In this document: positions 43,953 through 52,778 of the stretch, in pieces
Numbering within the stretch: the first letter of the stretch is position 1
How the letters are laid out: every line of letters starts with the position of its first letter
Source: UBA7236 sp044227505
GTDB lineage: Bacteria; Bacteroidota; Bacteroidia; Chitinophagales; BACL12
Length of the DNA stretch: 64,000 nt
Assembly (NCBI GenBank): GCA_044227505.1
Contig: JBGAWP010000007.1
Span: 1 to 64,000, forward strand
Direction: 5' to 3'
Notes under the pieces: generated by a model
Told to the model about the DNA's origin: nothing
Databases searched by the model: none
The model's input: only the letters and a program-made list of their open reading frames with translations
Program-made: the position numbers and the translations under genes

Positions 43953-45685
43953 ATTGGATCGACTGGGTGGTGATGTTCGGGACTTTATTTTTTATTGCCG
44001 GTTATGGTATTTACAAAACCCGCAAAACCAGATCCATTGAAACATACCTGCACGATAATAATGAAAGAAAATGGTGGGAGATAGGTTTGGGGGTTATGGC
44101 CACCCAAGCAAGTGCAATTACTTTTTTATCAGTTCCTGGACAAGCATACGACAGCGGAATGGGATTTATACAATTTTATTTCGGTCTGCCACTTGCTATG
44201 ATCGTAATAGCTGTATTTTTTATTCCGATATTTTACAAATTAAAAGTCTTTACAGCATACGAATTTTTGGAACAGCGTTTTGACCTCAAAACGAGAACAT
44301 TTACGGCATCATTATTTTTAATTCAAAGGGCATTTTCAACGGGAATTACTATTTATGCTCCCTCTATAATTTTATCTCAATTATTGGGCTGGGATCTGCG
44401 AACAACCGTTTTATTTATTGGAATAATTGTAACGGCTTATATCATTTCCGGAGGAACAAAAGCCGTTGCAGTAACGCACAAACAACAAATGCTTGTCATC
44501 TATCTGGGGATGTTCATTGCCTTCGGATATTTAATTTATTATATCAGTGCACATGCAAATTTTGGAGAAAGTATGCAAATTGCAGGTGCCTTGGGTAAAA
44601 TGGATATTATTTCCACTGGTACAGAAAGTGGTAAGTTCAATTGGAGCGATAAATACAATATTATTTCCGGCTTAATAGGTGGATTATTTTTGCAACTCAG
44701 TTATTTTGGAACCGATCAAAGTCAGGTGGGACGATATTTAGGAGGAGAATCTGTAAAAGAAAGTCGCCTGGGTTTATTATTTAATGGCCTTGTAAAAATA
44801 CCGGTACAATTTTTCATTTTATTAACGGGGATATTGGTTTTTATTTTTTATCAATTTAATCAGCCCCCTGTTTATTTTAATCAGGTTGCCTATGAAAATA
44901 CCAAAACAACAATTTATGCCGATAGTCTTAAACTCGCAGAAGAACAATATTTAAATGCAACCTATTTAAATGCTGCCAATGCAAGTTTTTTACAAGAAAA
45001 ACTGGGTAAAAAAGAAACGGAGGATATTGCTGAGGCGAAAGCTGACCTTGCTGCTTCTTATATCGTAAGTGAGGAATTGCGGGAAGAGGTAAACCGTATT
45101 ATTGTTTCCGCCAATCCAGGGGTTGAGGATGATCACGATTATATATTCATGCATTTCGTTACAAATTATTTGCCAATTGGTTTGGTAGGCTTATTATTCG
45201 CAGTAATATTTTGTGCAAGTATGAGTTCTACCTCCTCTGCATTAAATGGATTGGCTGCTACCTTTTCAGTAGATATTTACAAACGATTAATGAATAAAAA
45301 CGCCAGTGCAAAACAATATCTCAATGCAAGTAAATTATTGACCCTCTTTTTTGGATCGCTTGCAATTGGTTTTGCTTTGATCTGTTCTCTTTTTGATAAC
45401 CTCATTGAGGCGGTAAACATTTTGGGCAGTTTGTTTTATGGCACAATCCTCGGTATTTTTCTTACTGCATTTTTAATTAAAAAAGTAAAAGGTCATGCTG
45501 TCTTTATTGCCGCCATTATAAGTGAACTCTGCATCTTATATTTAGATTTTAGTGTTCGCTTTAATTGGGCCACGCCAAAATTGGAAATTGGATATTTGTG
45601 GTATAATGTTATCGGTTGTTTGTTGGTGATGATCATTAGTTTAATTATCCAATACCTAAATCCCCGCAAAGTGATCGTCACTTAA
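43949..45685 (+). CDS. Sodium:solute symporter (SSS family)
   Basis: This is a 578-residue inner-membrane transporter with about 13-14 hydrophobic helices. SSS words include GVMATQASAITFLSVPGQAYDSGMGFIQFYFG near the N terminus, GGTKAVAVTHKQQM, and CASMSSTSSALNGLAATFSVDIYKRL, where the Ser-rich stretch contributes the Na2 sodium site. A polar insert (about 310-395, many Glu/Lys) sits between helices. The substrate is unknown; a sugar or a sialic-acid-like compound would fit the upstream deacetylase. The start overlaps the 33-residue peptide. Confidence 0.92.
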   Translation: MNWIDWVVMFGTLFFIAGYGIYKTRKTRSIETYLHDNNERKWWEIGLGVMATQASAITFLSVPGQAYDSGMGFIQFYFGLPLAMIVIAVFFIPIFYKLKVFTAYEFLEQRFDLKTRTFTASLFLIQRAFSTGITIYAPSIILSQLLGWDLRTTVLFIGIIVTAYIISGGTKAVAVTHKQQMLVIYLGMFIAFGYLIYYISAHANFGESMQIAGALGKMDIISTGTESGKFNWSDKYNIISGLIGGLFLQLSYFGTDQSQVGRYLGGESVKESRLGLLFNGLVKIPVQFFILLTGILVFIFYQFNQPPVYFNQVAYENTKTTIYADSLKLAEEQYLNATYLNAANASFLQEKLGKKETEDIAEAKADLAASYIVSEELREEVNRIIVSANPGVEDDHDYIFMHFVTNYLPIGLVGLLFAVIFCASMSSTSSALNGLAATFSVDIYKRLMNKNASAKQYLNASKLLTLFFGSLAIGFALICSLFDNLIEAVNILGSLFYGTILGIFLTAFLIKKVKGHAVFIAAIISELCILYLDFSVRFNWATPKLEIGYLWYNVIGCLLVMIISLIIQYLNPRKVIVT

Positions 45686-45759
45686 TCCACCTTCCCACAT
45701 CTTCCCGCTCTTTCCCTCTACCCGGCCCTCTCATCCAATCTACAATCACAAAATAAAAA

Positions 45760-45782
45760 AGCCCGAAATAAAATTCCGGGCT
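45760..45782. terminator. Bidirectional terminator between symporter and DUF1761 gene
   Basis: The stem AGCCCG / CGGGCT with a short AT loop lies between A-rich and T-rich flanks, separating two convergent genes. Confidence 0.75.
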
Positions 45783-45803
45783 CCTAAAAAATTAAATATT
45801 ATT

Positions 45804-46208
45804 TTACATCGAAGCATAAATTACCGCAGCAACTATACTTGCAATAGTGGTATATCCCGCATCATAAAAAATGAGGTTTTTCGAACGCATGGAATATAAA
45901 TTATGTATCCATGTTGTTAGTCCGGAAAATATTAATCCAACTACGAGTCCGAATTGAATTGCATCACCGGTACTTAATTCCTGTCCCATCATTCCACCCA
46001 TAAATGCTACAATTACAAATTCCACGATGAATGTAACACCGTAAATGGCTTTGTTAAAATTGTTATTTATCTGGTCTTTTGATAATCCGGCTGCCTCCAT
46101 CCAGCCTTTGCCCAATATACCATACCAGGCAGCACCAATAACAAAATAGGCTACAGTCGCTACTAAAACGGCGAGCCAGTCGAGATTTGAGAGTAAGTTG
46201 CTAATCAT
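45804..46208 (-). CDS. DUF1761 family membrane protein
   Basis: This 134-residue integral membrane protein has four hydrophobic helices. The family opening, DWLAVLVATVAYFVIGAAWYGILGKGWM, is followed by a short polar loop with GLSKDQI. The family has no known function. The gene is single, convergent with the symporter and divergent from thyA. Confidence 0.87.
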   Translation of the reverse strand: MISNLLSNLDWLAVLVATVAYFVIGAAWYGILGKGWMEAAGLSKDQINNNFNKAIYGVTFIVEFVIVAFMGGMMGQELSTGDAIQFGLVVGLIFSGLTTWIHNLYSMRSKNLIFYDAGYTTIASIVAAVIYASM

Positions 46209-46338
46209 TTGAGTTTGTTTTAATTAAAGATAAATTCTTTCACCGGCGCCGCAAAACTGACTTATACCTACATTGTTGAAATTGTGTTTATTCCTTTGGT
46301 CATATCCTTAAAATCGATTCCCGACCCGGTTTATTCCG

Positions 46339-46346
46339 TAAATTTG
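46339..46346 (+). promoter_or_regulatory. -7 promoter element of thyA
   Basis: TAAATTTG, an exact TAnnTTTG match, sits 4 bp before the thyA ATG and predicts a leaderless or nearly leaderless message. A matching -33 box at the normal distance is not obvious. Confidence 0.45.
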
Positions 46347-46350
46347 CACC

Positions 46351-47166
46351 ATGCAACAGTATCTCGATCTGCTTACAAAAATTTTAGAGGAAGGGCAGCA
46401 AAAGTCCGACCGCACAGGCACCGGAACCATCAGTTTATTCGGATATCAGATGCGTTTTGATCTAAACGAAGGTTTTCCGCTTTTAACAACCAAAAAACTA
46501 CATACCCGAAGTATCATCCACGAATTATTGTGGTTTTTGAAAGGGGATACCAATATTCAATATTTGAAAGAAAATGAAGTGCGCATCTGGGATGAATGGG
46601 CAGATGAAAATGGGGATCTTGGTCCGGTATATGGACATCAATGGCGCAGTTGGCCCACAGCAGATGGTGGCGCAGTTGATCAGATTTCAAATTTGATAGA
46701 TCAGATTAAAAAAAATCCCGATTCCAGAAGGTTAATTGTAAGTGCATGGAATGTTGGAGAAATTGAAAAAATGGCATTGCCTCCTTGTCATTGTTTATTT
46801 CAATTTTATGTCGCACCAGCGGAAACTCCCGGTGCAAAAAGAAAATTGTCATGTCAGTTATATCAGCGAAGTGCAGATACATTTTTAGGTGTGCCGTTTA
46901 ATATTGCAAGTTATGCTGTATTAACCATGATGATAGCACAGGTTTGTGATCTTGATTATGGTGATTTTGTACATACTTTCGGAGATGTGCATTTATATAA
47001 TGATCATATTGAGCAGGCTAAATTGCAATTGACACGTGAGCCTCGTAATTTACCTCAAATGAAAATCAACCCTGCTGTAAAAAATATATTTGAATTTACC
47101 ATTGATGATTTCGAATTGTTGAACTACGATCCGCATCCTCATATTAAAGCAAAGGTTTCTGTATGA
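46351..47166 (+). CDS. thyA: Thymidylate synthase
   Basis: ThyA methylates dUMP to dTMP with methylene-tetrahydrofolate. It has 271 residues against 264 in E. coli; a short insertion (AETPGAKRK) lies after the active site. Key motifs are RTGTGTISLFGYQMRFDL, the catalytic Cys146 in ALPPCHCLFQFYV, the CQLYQRSADTFLGVPFNIASYA folate/dUMP region, and HLYNDHIEQ. It overlaps folA as ATGA. That fits their linked reactions, since DHFR regenerates the folate oxidised here. Confidence 0.98.
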   Translation: MQQYLDLLTKILEEGQQKSDRTGTGTISLFGYQMRFDLNEGFPLLTTKKLHTRSIIHELLWFLKGDTNIQYLKENEVRIWDEWADENGDLGPVYGHQWRSWPTADGGAVDQISNLIDQIKKNPDSRRLIVSAWNVGEIEKMALPPCHCLFQFYVAPAETPGAKRKLSCQLYQRSADTFLGVPFNIASYAVLTMMIAQVCDLDYGDFVHTFGDVHLYNDHIEQAKLQLTREPRNLPQMKINPAVKNIFEFTIDDFELLNYDPHPHIKAKVSV

Positions 47167-47660
47167 TATTTTCTGCGATTGTTGCTGTTGCCGATAATAA
47201 TGTTATTGGTTACAAAGGAGACATGCCCTGGGGAAAAATGCGCGCTGATCTCAAATATTTCAAACAAAATACCATAGGTAAATGGTGTATTTTGGGAAGA
47301 AAATCTTACAATGCTTTGGGAAATAAAGTATTGCCCGGGAGAAAATTTATTATAGTTACCAGAGATAAAGATTTTGTTGCTGAGGATAGTATTGTTGTGC
47401 ATGACATTAAGGAAGCGATTGATCATCCCGTATTAAAGGGGGAGGAGGAAGTGATGATTTTGGGCGGTGGTGAAATATATAAACTTGCAATGCCATTTAC
47501 CGATCGTGTTCACTTCACTAAAATTCATGCAAGTTTTGAAGGAGATACTTTTTTTCCGGAATTAGAAAAAGAAAAATGGATCTTATCCTCCGCCGACCAT
47601 CATGAAGCAGATGAAAATAATCCACATCCCTATACTTTTATGGTTTTTGATAGGAAGTAA
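47163..47660 (+). CDS. folA: Dihydrofolate reductase
   Basis: DHFR reduces dihydrofolate to tetrahydrofolate with NADPH. It has 165 residues. The N terminus IFSAIVAVADNNVIGYKGDMPW carries the substrate loop, and the acidic Asp follows in RADLKYFK. The NADPH region is CILGRKSYNALGNKVLPGRKFIIVTR, and the second cofactor loop is MILGGGEIYKLAMP. Its start overlaps the thyA stop by four bases. Confidence 0.97.
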   Translation: MIFSAIVAVADNNVIGYKGDMPWGKMRADLKYFKQNTIGKWCILGRKSYNALGNKVLPGRKFIIVTRDKDFVAEDSIVVHDIKEAIDHPVLKGEEEVMILGGGEIYKLAMPFTDRVHFTKIHASFEGDTFFPELEKEKWILSSADHHEADENNPHPYTFMVFDRK

Positions 47661-47835
47661 TTTAAGCTCTTTCCAATAAATATTTATCATTATGTAATAA
47701 AAATAGGCCGCGAATACGCAACGGACGCTAAGGACGCGCGAATTTAACATGCAAAACCATTGCGAAACTATGGGCCCTTTGTGTCTTCGGGTCAAAAAAA
47801 CTATTTTTGACTCTTCAAATCCATTATCCACCAAC

Positions 47836-49086
47836 ATGAACCAACCCACAGCAAAAAAACATGGCATCCTCAGCCTCACTGTTATCGTAGCAGCTCTCGG
47901 TTATTTTGTCGATATATATGATCTGCAATTATTTAATCTAGTTAGCAAAACAAGTTTAAAAGGATTGGGAATTACTGATCCTGCTCAATTGGATTATTGG
48001 GATATACGCTTATTTAATTTTCAGATGTTCGGGATGTTGATCGGAGGAATTGTTTGGGGAATTTTAGGAGATCTGAAGGGAAGAAAATCCATTTTATTCG
48101 GAAGTATTATTTTATATTCCATTGCAAATATTTTAAATGGATTTGTTGAAAATACTTTTCAATATTCTGTAGTCCGTTTTTTTGCCGGATTGGGATTAGC
48201 AGGGGAATTAGGGGCAGCAATTACACTAGTAAGTGAAATACTGCAAAAAGAAAAACGCGGATTGGGCACGATGATAATTGTGAGTGTCGGGGCATTGGGA
48301 GCCGTTACTGCTTTTTACATAACTGGTCATGTAGATTGGAGAACTTCGTATTTTATCGGTGGTGGATTAGGCCTTTTACTGTTGGGCTTGCGATTCGGTA
48401 CTTTCGAAAGCGGAATGTTCGACCATGTTAAAAAACAAAATGTGGCAAGAGGGAATTTCCTTTCTTTATTTTCAGATGTAACAAGATTAAAAAAATATAT
48501 TTTTTGTATTCTCATAGGTGTTCCTGTATGGTATTGTATAGGAGTACTCATGAAATTCTCCGATAAATTTGCAGGGGAATGGGGATTGGATGTGAGTGGT
48601 GAAAATGGCATTCAGATCCGTAGAACCGCAATTATGCTTTCTTATGTTGGTTTAAGCGTGGGCGATATGCTCAGTGGAATATTAAGTCAGGTATTTAAAA
48701 GCAGAAAAAAAGTTGTAATAGGATATTTACTGGCAAGCATTGTATTCGCAAGTATCTATTTATTTACAAAAAGCGATTCTCTCTTCTTATTTAATACCAT
48801 GTGTTTCCTTTTAGGCTGCGCAACAGGTTATTGGGCATTATTTGTTACCATTGCCTCAGAACAATTCGGAACAAATATCAGAGCAACGGTTACCACAACG
48901 GTTCCAAATTTTGTAAGGGGATTGGTAGTTCCTTTAACCCTTGGATTTGCAGCTCTGGCTGGTAACATTGGCAATATCAACTCAGCTCTGGTGGTAGGAC
49001 TGATCTCCGTTTCTTTAGCTTTGATCGCCATTTTTTCAGTAAAAGAGACCTTTAGTAAAGATCTTAATTATGTAGAAATGAGTTGA
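47836..49086 (+). CDS. MFS transporter, sugar/metabolite:H+ symporter-like
   Basis: I start at ATG 47836 (MNQPTAKKHGILSLTVIV), giving 416 residues. Another ATG at 47749 only adds residues from a decayed repeat (the CTTTGTGTCTTCGGGTCAAAAAAA stretch). About 12 membrane helices are visible. MFS signatures are the loop 2-3 motif GILGDLKGRKSILFG and a later FKSRKKVVIGYLL counterpart. An acidic YFVDIYDLQLFNLV in helix 1 suggests proton coupling as in the SV2/metabolite-proton symporter branch. The substrate is unknown. It is monocistronic. Confidence 0.9.
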   Translation: MNQPTAKKHGILSLTVIVAALGYFVDIYDLQLFNLVSKTSLKGLGITDPAQLDYWDIRLFNFQMFGMLIGGIVWGILGDLKGRKSILFGSIILYSIANILNGFVENTFQYSVVRFFAGLGLAGELGAAITLVSEILQKEKRGLGTMIIVSVGALGAVTAFYITGHVDWRTSYFIGGGLGLLLLGLRFGTFESGMFDHVKKQNVARGNFLSLFSDVTRLKKYIFCILIGVPVWYCIGVLMKFSDKFAGEWGLDVSGENGIQIRRTAIMLSYVGLSVGDMLSGILSQVFKSRKKVVIGYLLASIVFASIYLFTKSDSLFLFNTMCFLLGCATGYWALFVTIASEQFGTNIRATVTTTVPNFVRGLVVPLTLGFAALAGNIGNINSALVVGLISVSLALIAIFSVKETFSKDLNYVEMS

Positions 49087-49331
49087 TTCTTCCTTCAAAT
49101 TTTTTTTTCCTGGAATTTAATATTAATTAAGGATATCAAATTATGGTGTCCTTTCATTTTTGAATTTGAGTATTATACACTTATACCTATTTTATCTACA
49201 AGTATCATTGCAGCCAACCCACTTATCATAATAATTAACCTGCAATTTGAAGTCCTCTTACTTTCACACCCATTATCCATTACTTTATTAGTTCGATTTC
49301 ATCATTCACACAAATAATAAAACTTTTTAAA

Positions 49332-50750
49332 ATGAAAAAAACATTACAAATTTTAATTGTTTCTATTTTTCTGCTAAGCGGAAAAATTGTAAATGCATGC
49401 GACAATTCCTATGCAACATTAATTTCCCAAACTGATCTCGGTGGAGGTCAATACGAATTTGTTGTTGAATTTTGTGCCGGAGGAGGCCAGGATGGAACAG
49501 GATATGGAGCTGATCAGGGTACTTATACATGGTCAGTGGCATTAGGTGGCGGTGCAACTTTTATTTCCTATCCTGCAACATTAACAAGTCCGCAAACTGG
49601 TGCTGTATTTGCTGCTTGGGCGCCATTTCCAATGTTTGGATTAGAGTATTTAGTGTATGATTATTATTCTCATCCCGGCACAGGTTGGGGAGCCGATTGG
49701 TGGACTACAACTGCAGGCGGATGGGGACCACCGGATGCTTATTGCACAACATTTACTATTGTAACAAATGGTATGCCCACTGCAATTATTTTAGGTGGTG
49801 CTGAAGGTGCAGGGGTAGTAGTTGCTCCTTATGGATGTAATGGAACTCCAGAAATGCAGATCAATTTAGGATTTGTTGTTGAAGCCGGTAGTTATCAAAG
49901 TATTTGTGAAGGTTCTTTTGCAACTTTAAATGCTACCGTTTCTGGTGGAGTAGCACCTTTCACTTATTTATGGAGTAATGGAGCTACAACTGCTACCACC
50001 TCAGTAAATCCGACAACAAATACCACTTATTCAGTAACTGTTACTGATGCAAATGGTGCAACTGCATTTGATGATGTTCCTGTTTTAGTTAATCCTCGCC
50101 CTGTTGTTAACGCAGGTTTAGATAAATTAATTACCAAAGGTTACGGACCGGCTTGTGTTACATTAAATGGAAGTGCAACCGGTGGTTCAGATCCAAAAAC
50201 ATACTCCTGGAGTAATGGGGCAACAATTGCCAGTCCTTCAGTTTGCCCAACATTAACTACAACTTATACCTTAACTGTAACAGATTATTATGGTTGTTCG
50301 CGCACAGATCAAACTGTTGTAACTTATAAAGATGTTCGATGTGGCCCCTCATTAAATAAAGTGTATATGTGTAAAAATGGAAATACCTATTGTTTCACGG
50401 TAGCACAAGTTCCATCTAAATTATTAAGCGGATATGTGCTTGGTGCATGTTGGATGAAATTAGGGGATGATGTTGCAGAAGGGGAAAATCCAATTGCAAT
50501 ATTTCCAAATCCTGCAAATCAAAACGCAGAAATCGTATTTGTTTTAAATGAAGGTTCAAAAGCAACAATTGAAATTTACAATACTGCGGGTGTTAAGCAG
50601 AATATTGTTAATCCTGAAGTTGAAGTTACTTCCGGTGTTGAGATAACGCATGTTATTGCACTAAATGAACTTGCAGCAGGAATGTATCAGGTTATTATTC
50701 ATTCAGATGCAGGAGAAATTCTAAAAGATAAATTAATCGTAATTCACTAA
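49332..50750 (+). CDS. T9SS-exported protein with Ig/PKD-like repeats
   Basis: This 472-residue protein has a signal peptide (MKKTLQILIVSIFLLSGKIVNA). An N-terminal Gly/Tyr/Trp-rich domain (about 25-180, GADQGTYTWSVALGGGATF) is unrecognised. Two SprB/PKD-like repeats follow: GSFATLNATVSGGVAPFTYLWSNGAT... and VTLNGSATGGSDPKTYSWSNGAT..., each ending in TYxxTVTD. The last ~80 residues (IAIFPNPANQNAEIVF, LAAGMYQVIIHSDAGE) are a T9SS type A sorting domain. It is probably a surface or secreted adhesin-like protein; no catalytic motif is seen. A strong terminator follows. Confidence 0.83.
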   Translation: MKKTLQILIVSIFLLSGKIVNACDNSYATLISQTDLGGGQYEFVVEFCAGGGQDGTGYGADQGTYTWSVALGGGATFISYPATLTSPQTGAVFAAWAPFPMFGLEYLVYDYYSHPGTGWGADWWTTTAGGWGPPDAYCTTFTIVTNGMPTAIILGGAEGAGVVVAPYGCNGTPEMQINLGFVVEAGSYQSICEGSFATLNATVSGGVAPFTYLWSNGATTATTSVNPTTNTTYSVTVTDANGATAFDDVPVLVNPRPVVNAGLDKLITKGYGPACVTLNGSATGGSDPKTYSWSNGATIASPSVCPTLTTTYTLTVTDYYGCSRTDQTVVTYKDVRCGPSLNKVYMCKNGNTYCFTVAQVPSKLLSGYVLGACWMKLGDDVAEGENPIAIFPNPANQNAEIVFVLNEGSKATIEIYNTAGVKQNIVNPEVEVTSGVEITHVIALNELAAGMYQVIIHSDAGEILKDKLIVIH

Positions 50751-50770
50751 AATAGGCTGTCAGATAAGTA

Positions 50771-50800
50771 AAAAACCTCCCTTTCTCAGAGGGAGGTTTT
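50771..50800 (+). terminator. Terminator after T9SS protein
   Basis: The stem AAAACCTCCCT / AGGGAGGTTTT with a 7-nt loop is followed by ACTTTTT. An AGTAGCAGTCACAGTCGC hexamer run (about 50814-50852) comes directly after; it is the same family as in the array before mraZ. Confidence 0.85.
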
Positions 50801-50946
50801 ACTTTTTCCGGAGTAGCAGTAGCAGTAGCAGTCACAGTCACAGTCGCAGTCACAGGAATGACTCCTGACATTTTTTATTGCTGCGATCCCTCACGCGAAC
50901 TAACAACTTTTGATATTTTTAATAAAGCAAAATAAATTATTTTATT

Positions 50947-51432
50947 ATGAAACAAACATCTAAAAAAATTATTCTTGCATCATCCATAATTATATTACTC
51001 GGAATAATGGTAAGTTTATTTTTTATAATCAGAGCTGAAAATAAAGATTTTTCGGAAAACGGTGTTTCTGTTAGCGCAACCATTTTAGAAAAAAGGGAAA
51101 TGGATGATGATCACAGTTCAAAAAGAGTTAAAATGCGTTATGTTTTTCGAATTTCTTTTTTCACGGAACCTCAAACAGCAGAAAAACCTAAGGAAATAGA
51201 ACCGGATTCATCTGAAAACAATAAATCAGAAATCGATAAAAAACTCGATGATATTTTCGGTGATCCAAACCGTGAACGATTTGGCGATTATACCACAACT
51301 GAATTAAATGTAAATTCAGATAAATACCTGCAATATAATGTTGGTGATAAAATCCGAATTACCTATTTAAAAGATTCTCCTGCTAAAGTGCGGATTGCTG
51401 AGGAGGAGAAAGGAGAAAGGAGTGAGGAGTAA
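50947..51432 (+). CDS. DUF3592-like membrane-anchored protein
   Basis: This 161-residue protein has one N-terminal membrane helix (about 8-29). A beta-rich outer part follows (VSVSATILEKREMDDDHSSKRVKMRYVFRISF ... YNVGDKIRITYLKDSPAKVRI) that matches the DUF3592 pattern. A Lys/Glu-rich, probably disordered insert (about 80-105) interrupts it. The last residues (EEEKGERSEE) are already encoded by the GGAGTAA tandem array that begins at the stop codon. The array therefore probably grew into the 3' end of the gene. Function unknown. Confidence 0.75.
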   Translation: MKQTSKKIILASSIIILLGIMVSLFFIIRAENKDFSENGVSVSATILEKREMDDDHSSKRVKMRYVFRISFFTEPQTAEKPKEIEPDSSENNKSEIDKKLDDIFGDPNRERFGDYTTTELNVNSDKYLQYNVGDKIRITYLKDSPAKVRIAEEEKGERSEE

Positions 51433-51632
51433 AGGAGTAAGGAGTAAAGGAGTAAGGAGTAAAGGAGTAAGGAGTAAAGGAGTAAGGAGTAAAGGAGTAA
51501 AGGAGTAAGGAGTAAAGGAGTAAGGAGTAAGGAGTAAGGAGTAAAGGAGTAAGGAGTAAAGGAGTAAAGGAGTAAGGAGTAAAGGAGTAAGGAGTAAGGA
51601 GTAAAGGAGTAAGGAGTAAAGGAGTAAGGAGT
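51408..51632. repeat. GGAGTAA(A) tandem array
   Basis: About 225 bp consist of the alternating 7-mer GGAGTAA and 8-mer GGAGTAAA, roughly 30 units. The array begins inside the 3' end of the DUF3592-like gene. The unit has high purine strand bias (A/G on the plus strand). The order of 7- and 8-mers is itself repeated, which points to unequal exchange or slippage. Confidence 0.92.
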
Positions 51633-52043
51633 TTAAATTTCTTGCGAAATTTTATTGGGTGCTACGTTAGTGTGACCTTCGCAAAGAGCGAAAGCCTCAC
51701 TTCCTCCGAATTTAATGCAAATCCCACCCTTTGTTTTCCTGTGTCCTACGTCCCGCGTCTACATTTCACGCCGTGGCAAGGTGTTTCTCACCTGCCACTG
51801 GTTAGGAGAAAATTTTAATTGGAACGATAATTTAATTTTCAATTGAATACTTTTTTTTGCCACAAAGACTCTAAGTTCACAAAGTTTACACGAAGAATGA
51901 TTCCAATGCTAAAAATTCAATATTTTTCATGTTAATTTAAAGTATCAATCAGAAATTAAAATAATATTATACATCAACTCTGTCCCCCTGTCCCCTTCCC
52001 TTGTCCTATGTCAAGTCCCGTGTCCTGTATCTTGTGTCCCTCG
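51633..52043. repeat. Mosaic of dispersed repeats
   Basis: The hairpin at 51669-51701 is the inverse of the one at 2431-2463. A CGCCGTGGC...AGGTGTTTCTCACCTGCCA block (51768-51802) and a TTTGCCACAAAGACTC...GTTTACACGAAG block (51852-51897) both recur near 28.1 kb. TGTCCTATGTCAAGTCC-type short repeats lie at about 51985-52045 and continue to the stop of the response-regulator gene. No gene is seen. Confidence 0.75.
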
Positions 52044-52778
52044 TCAAAGATTCAGTTTATGCAAATGCACCAACAACTTCGCGCGTTTGCGCACAGAAAC
52101 CGGGATTTCACTCCCGTCCTTCATTAAAACACTGGTTCCATTTTTATTTTTATAAGTGGTAACATGATTTAAATTCACAATATAAGAATGGTGAATTCTT
52201 TCAAAACCGAAATTCTCAAGTTGGGCTTCCATTTCCTTAAGTGTTTTGGAAACCAGTATTTTTTTATTTCCATTGCAATTAATAAAACAATAATTTCCAT
52301 AAGAGGAACAACTTACGATATCCGAAATCTGAATTATATAGATGCCCTCTGAAGTTTGAATAGTGATCTTATGTTGTTGATCAAATAATTGTGCCGATTC
52401 AGGATCTGTTGATTTTTTGTTCTGATTATTGACAATTTTTGAGATTGCAACTTTCAAATCCGTAGCATCCACCGGTTTTAATAAATAATCAACTGCACTC
52501 ACCTTGATGGCTTTTAACGCATATTCGGAATATGCCGAAGTAATTATCACTTTTAATCCCGGTAATTCCGTTTTTTCCAAAATATCGAAACCAAATCCAT
52601 CTGACAAACGAATGTCGAGGAACACAAGCTCCGGTTTTTCCTTTGCAAGAATCTCAACGCCGTCTGCAACACTTGTTGCTTCGCCGATCAGTTCAATATC
52701 CGGACAGTGTAATCCGATCTCATACTTTAAAGCGGAGCGCGCTTGTTGTTCATCATCAATAATGATCGTTCTTATCAT
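52044..52778 (-). CDS. LytTR-family response regulator
   Basis: This is a 244-residue two-component regulator. The receiver domain (1-120) has IIIDDEQQAR, the phospho-acceptor Asp55 in LVFLDIRLSDG, and VSAVDYLLKPVD with the conserved Lys. The LytTR DNA-binding domain (about 140-243) includes KILVSKTLKEMEAQL, FERIHHSYIVNLNHVTTYK and IPVSVRKRAKLL. LytTR proteins bind short direct repeats at promoters. Its start overlaps the kinase stop as ATGA, so kinase and regulator form a pair. The target genes are unknown. Confidence 0.95.
   Translation of the reverse strand: MIRTIIIDDEQQARSALKYEIGLHCPDIELIGEATSVADGVEILAKEKPELVFLDIRLSDGFGFDILEKTELPGLKVIITSAYSEYALKAIKVSAVDYLLKPVDATDLKVAISKIVNNQNKKSTDPESAQLFDQQHKITIQTSEGIYIIQISDIVSCSSYGNYCFINCNGNKKILVSKTLKEMEAQLENFGFERIHHSYIVNLNHVTTYKNKNGTSVLMKDGSEIPVSVRKRAKLLVHLHKLNL

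Noticed and set aside
51408..51632. Possible CRISPR array
   Set aside because: Units are 7-8 bp with no spacers; no cas genes are nearby. The 64-bp and 115-121 bp arrays likewise lack unique spacers between conserved repeats.
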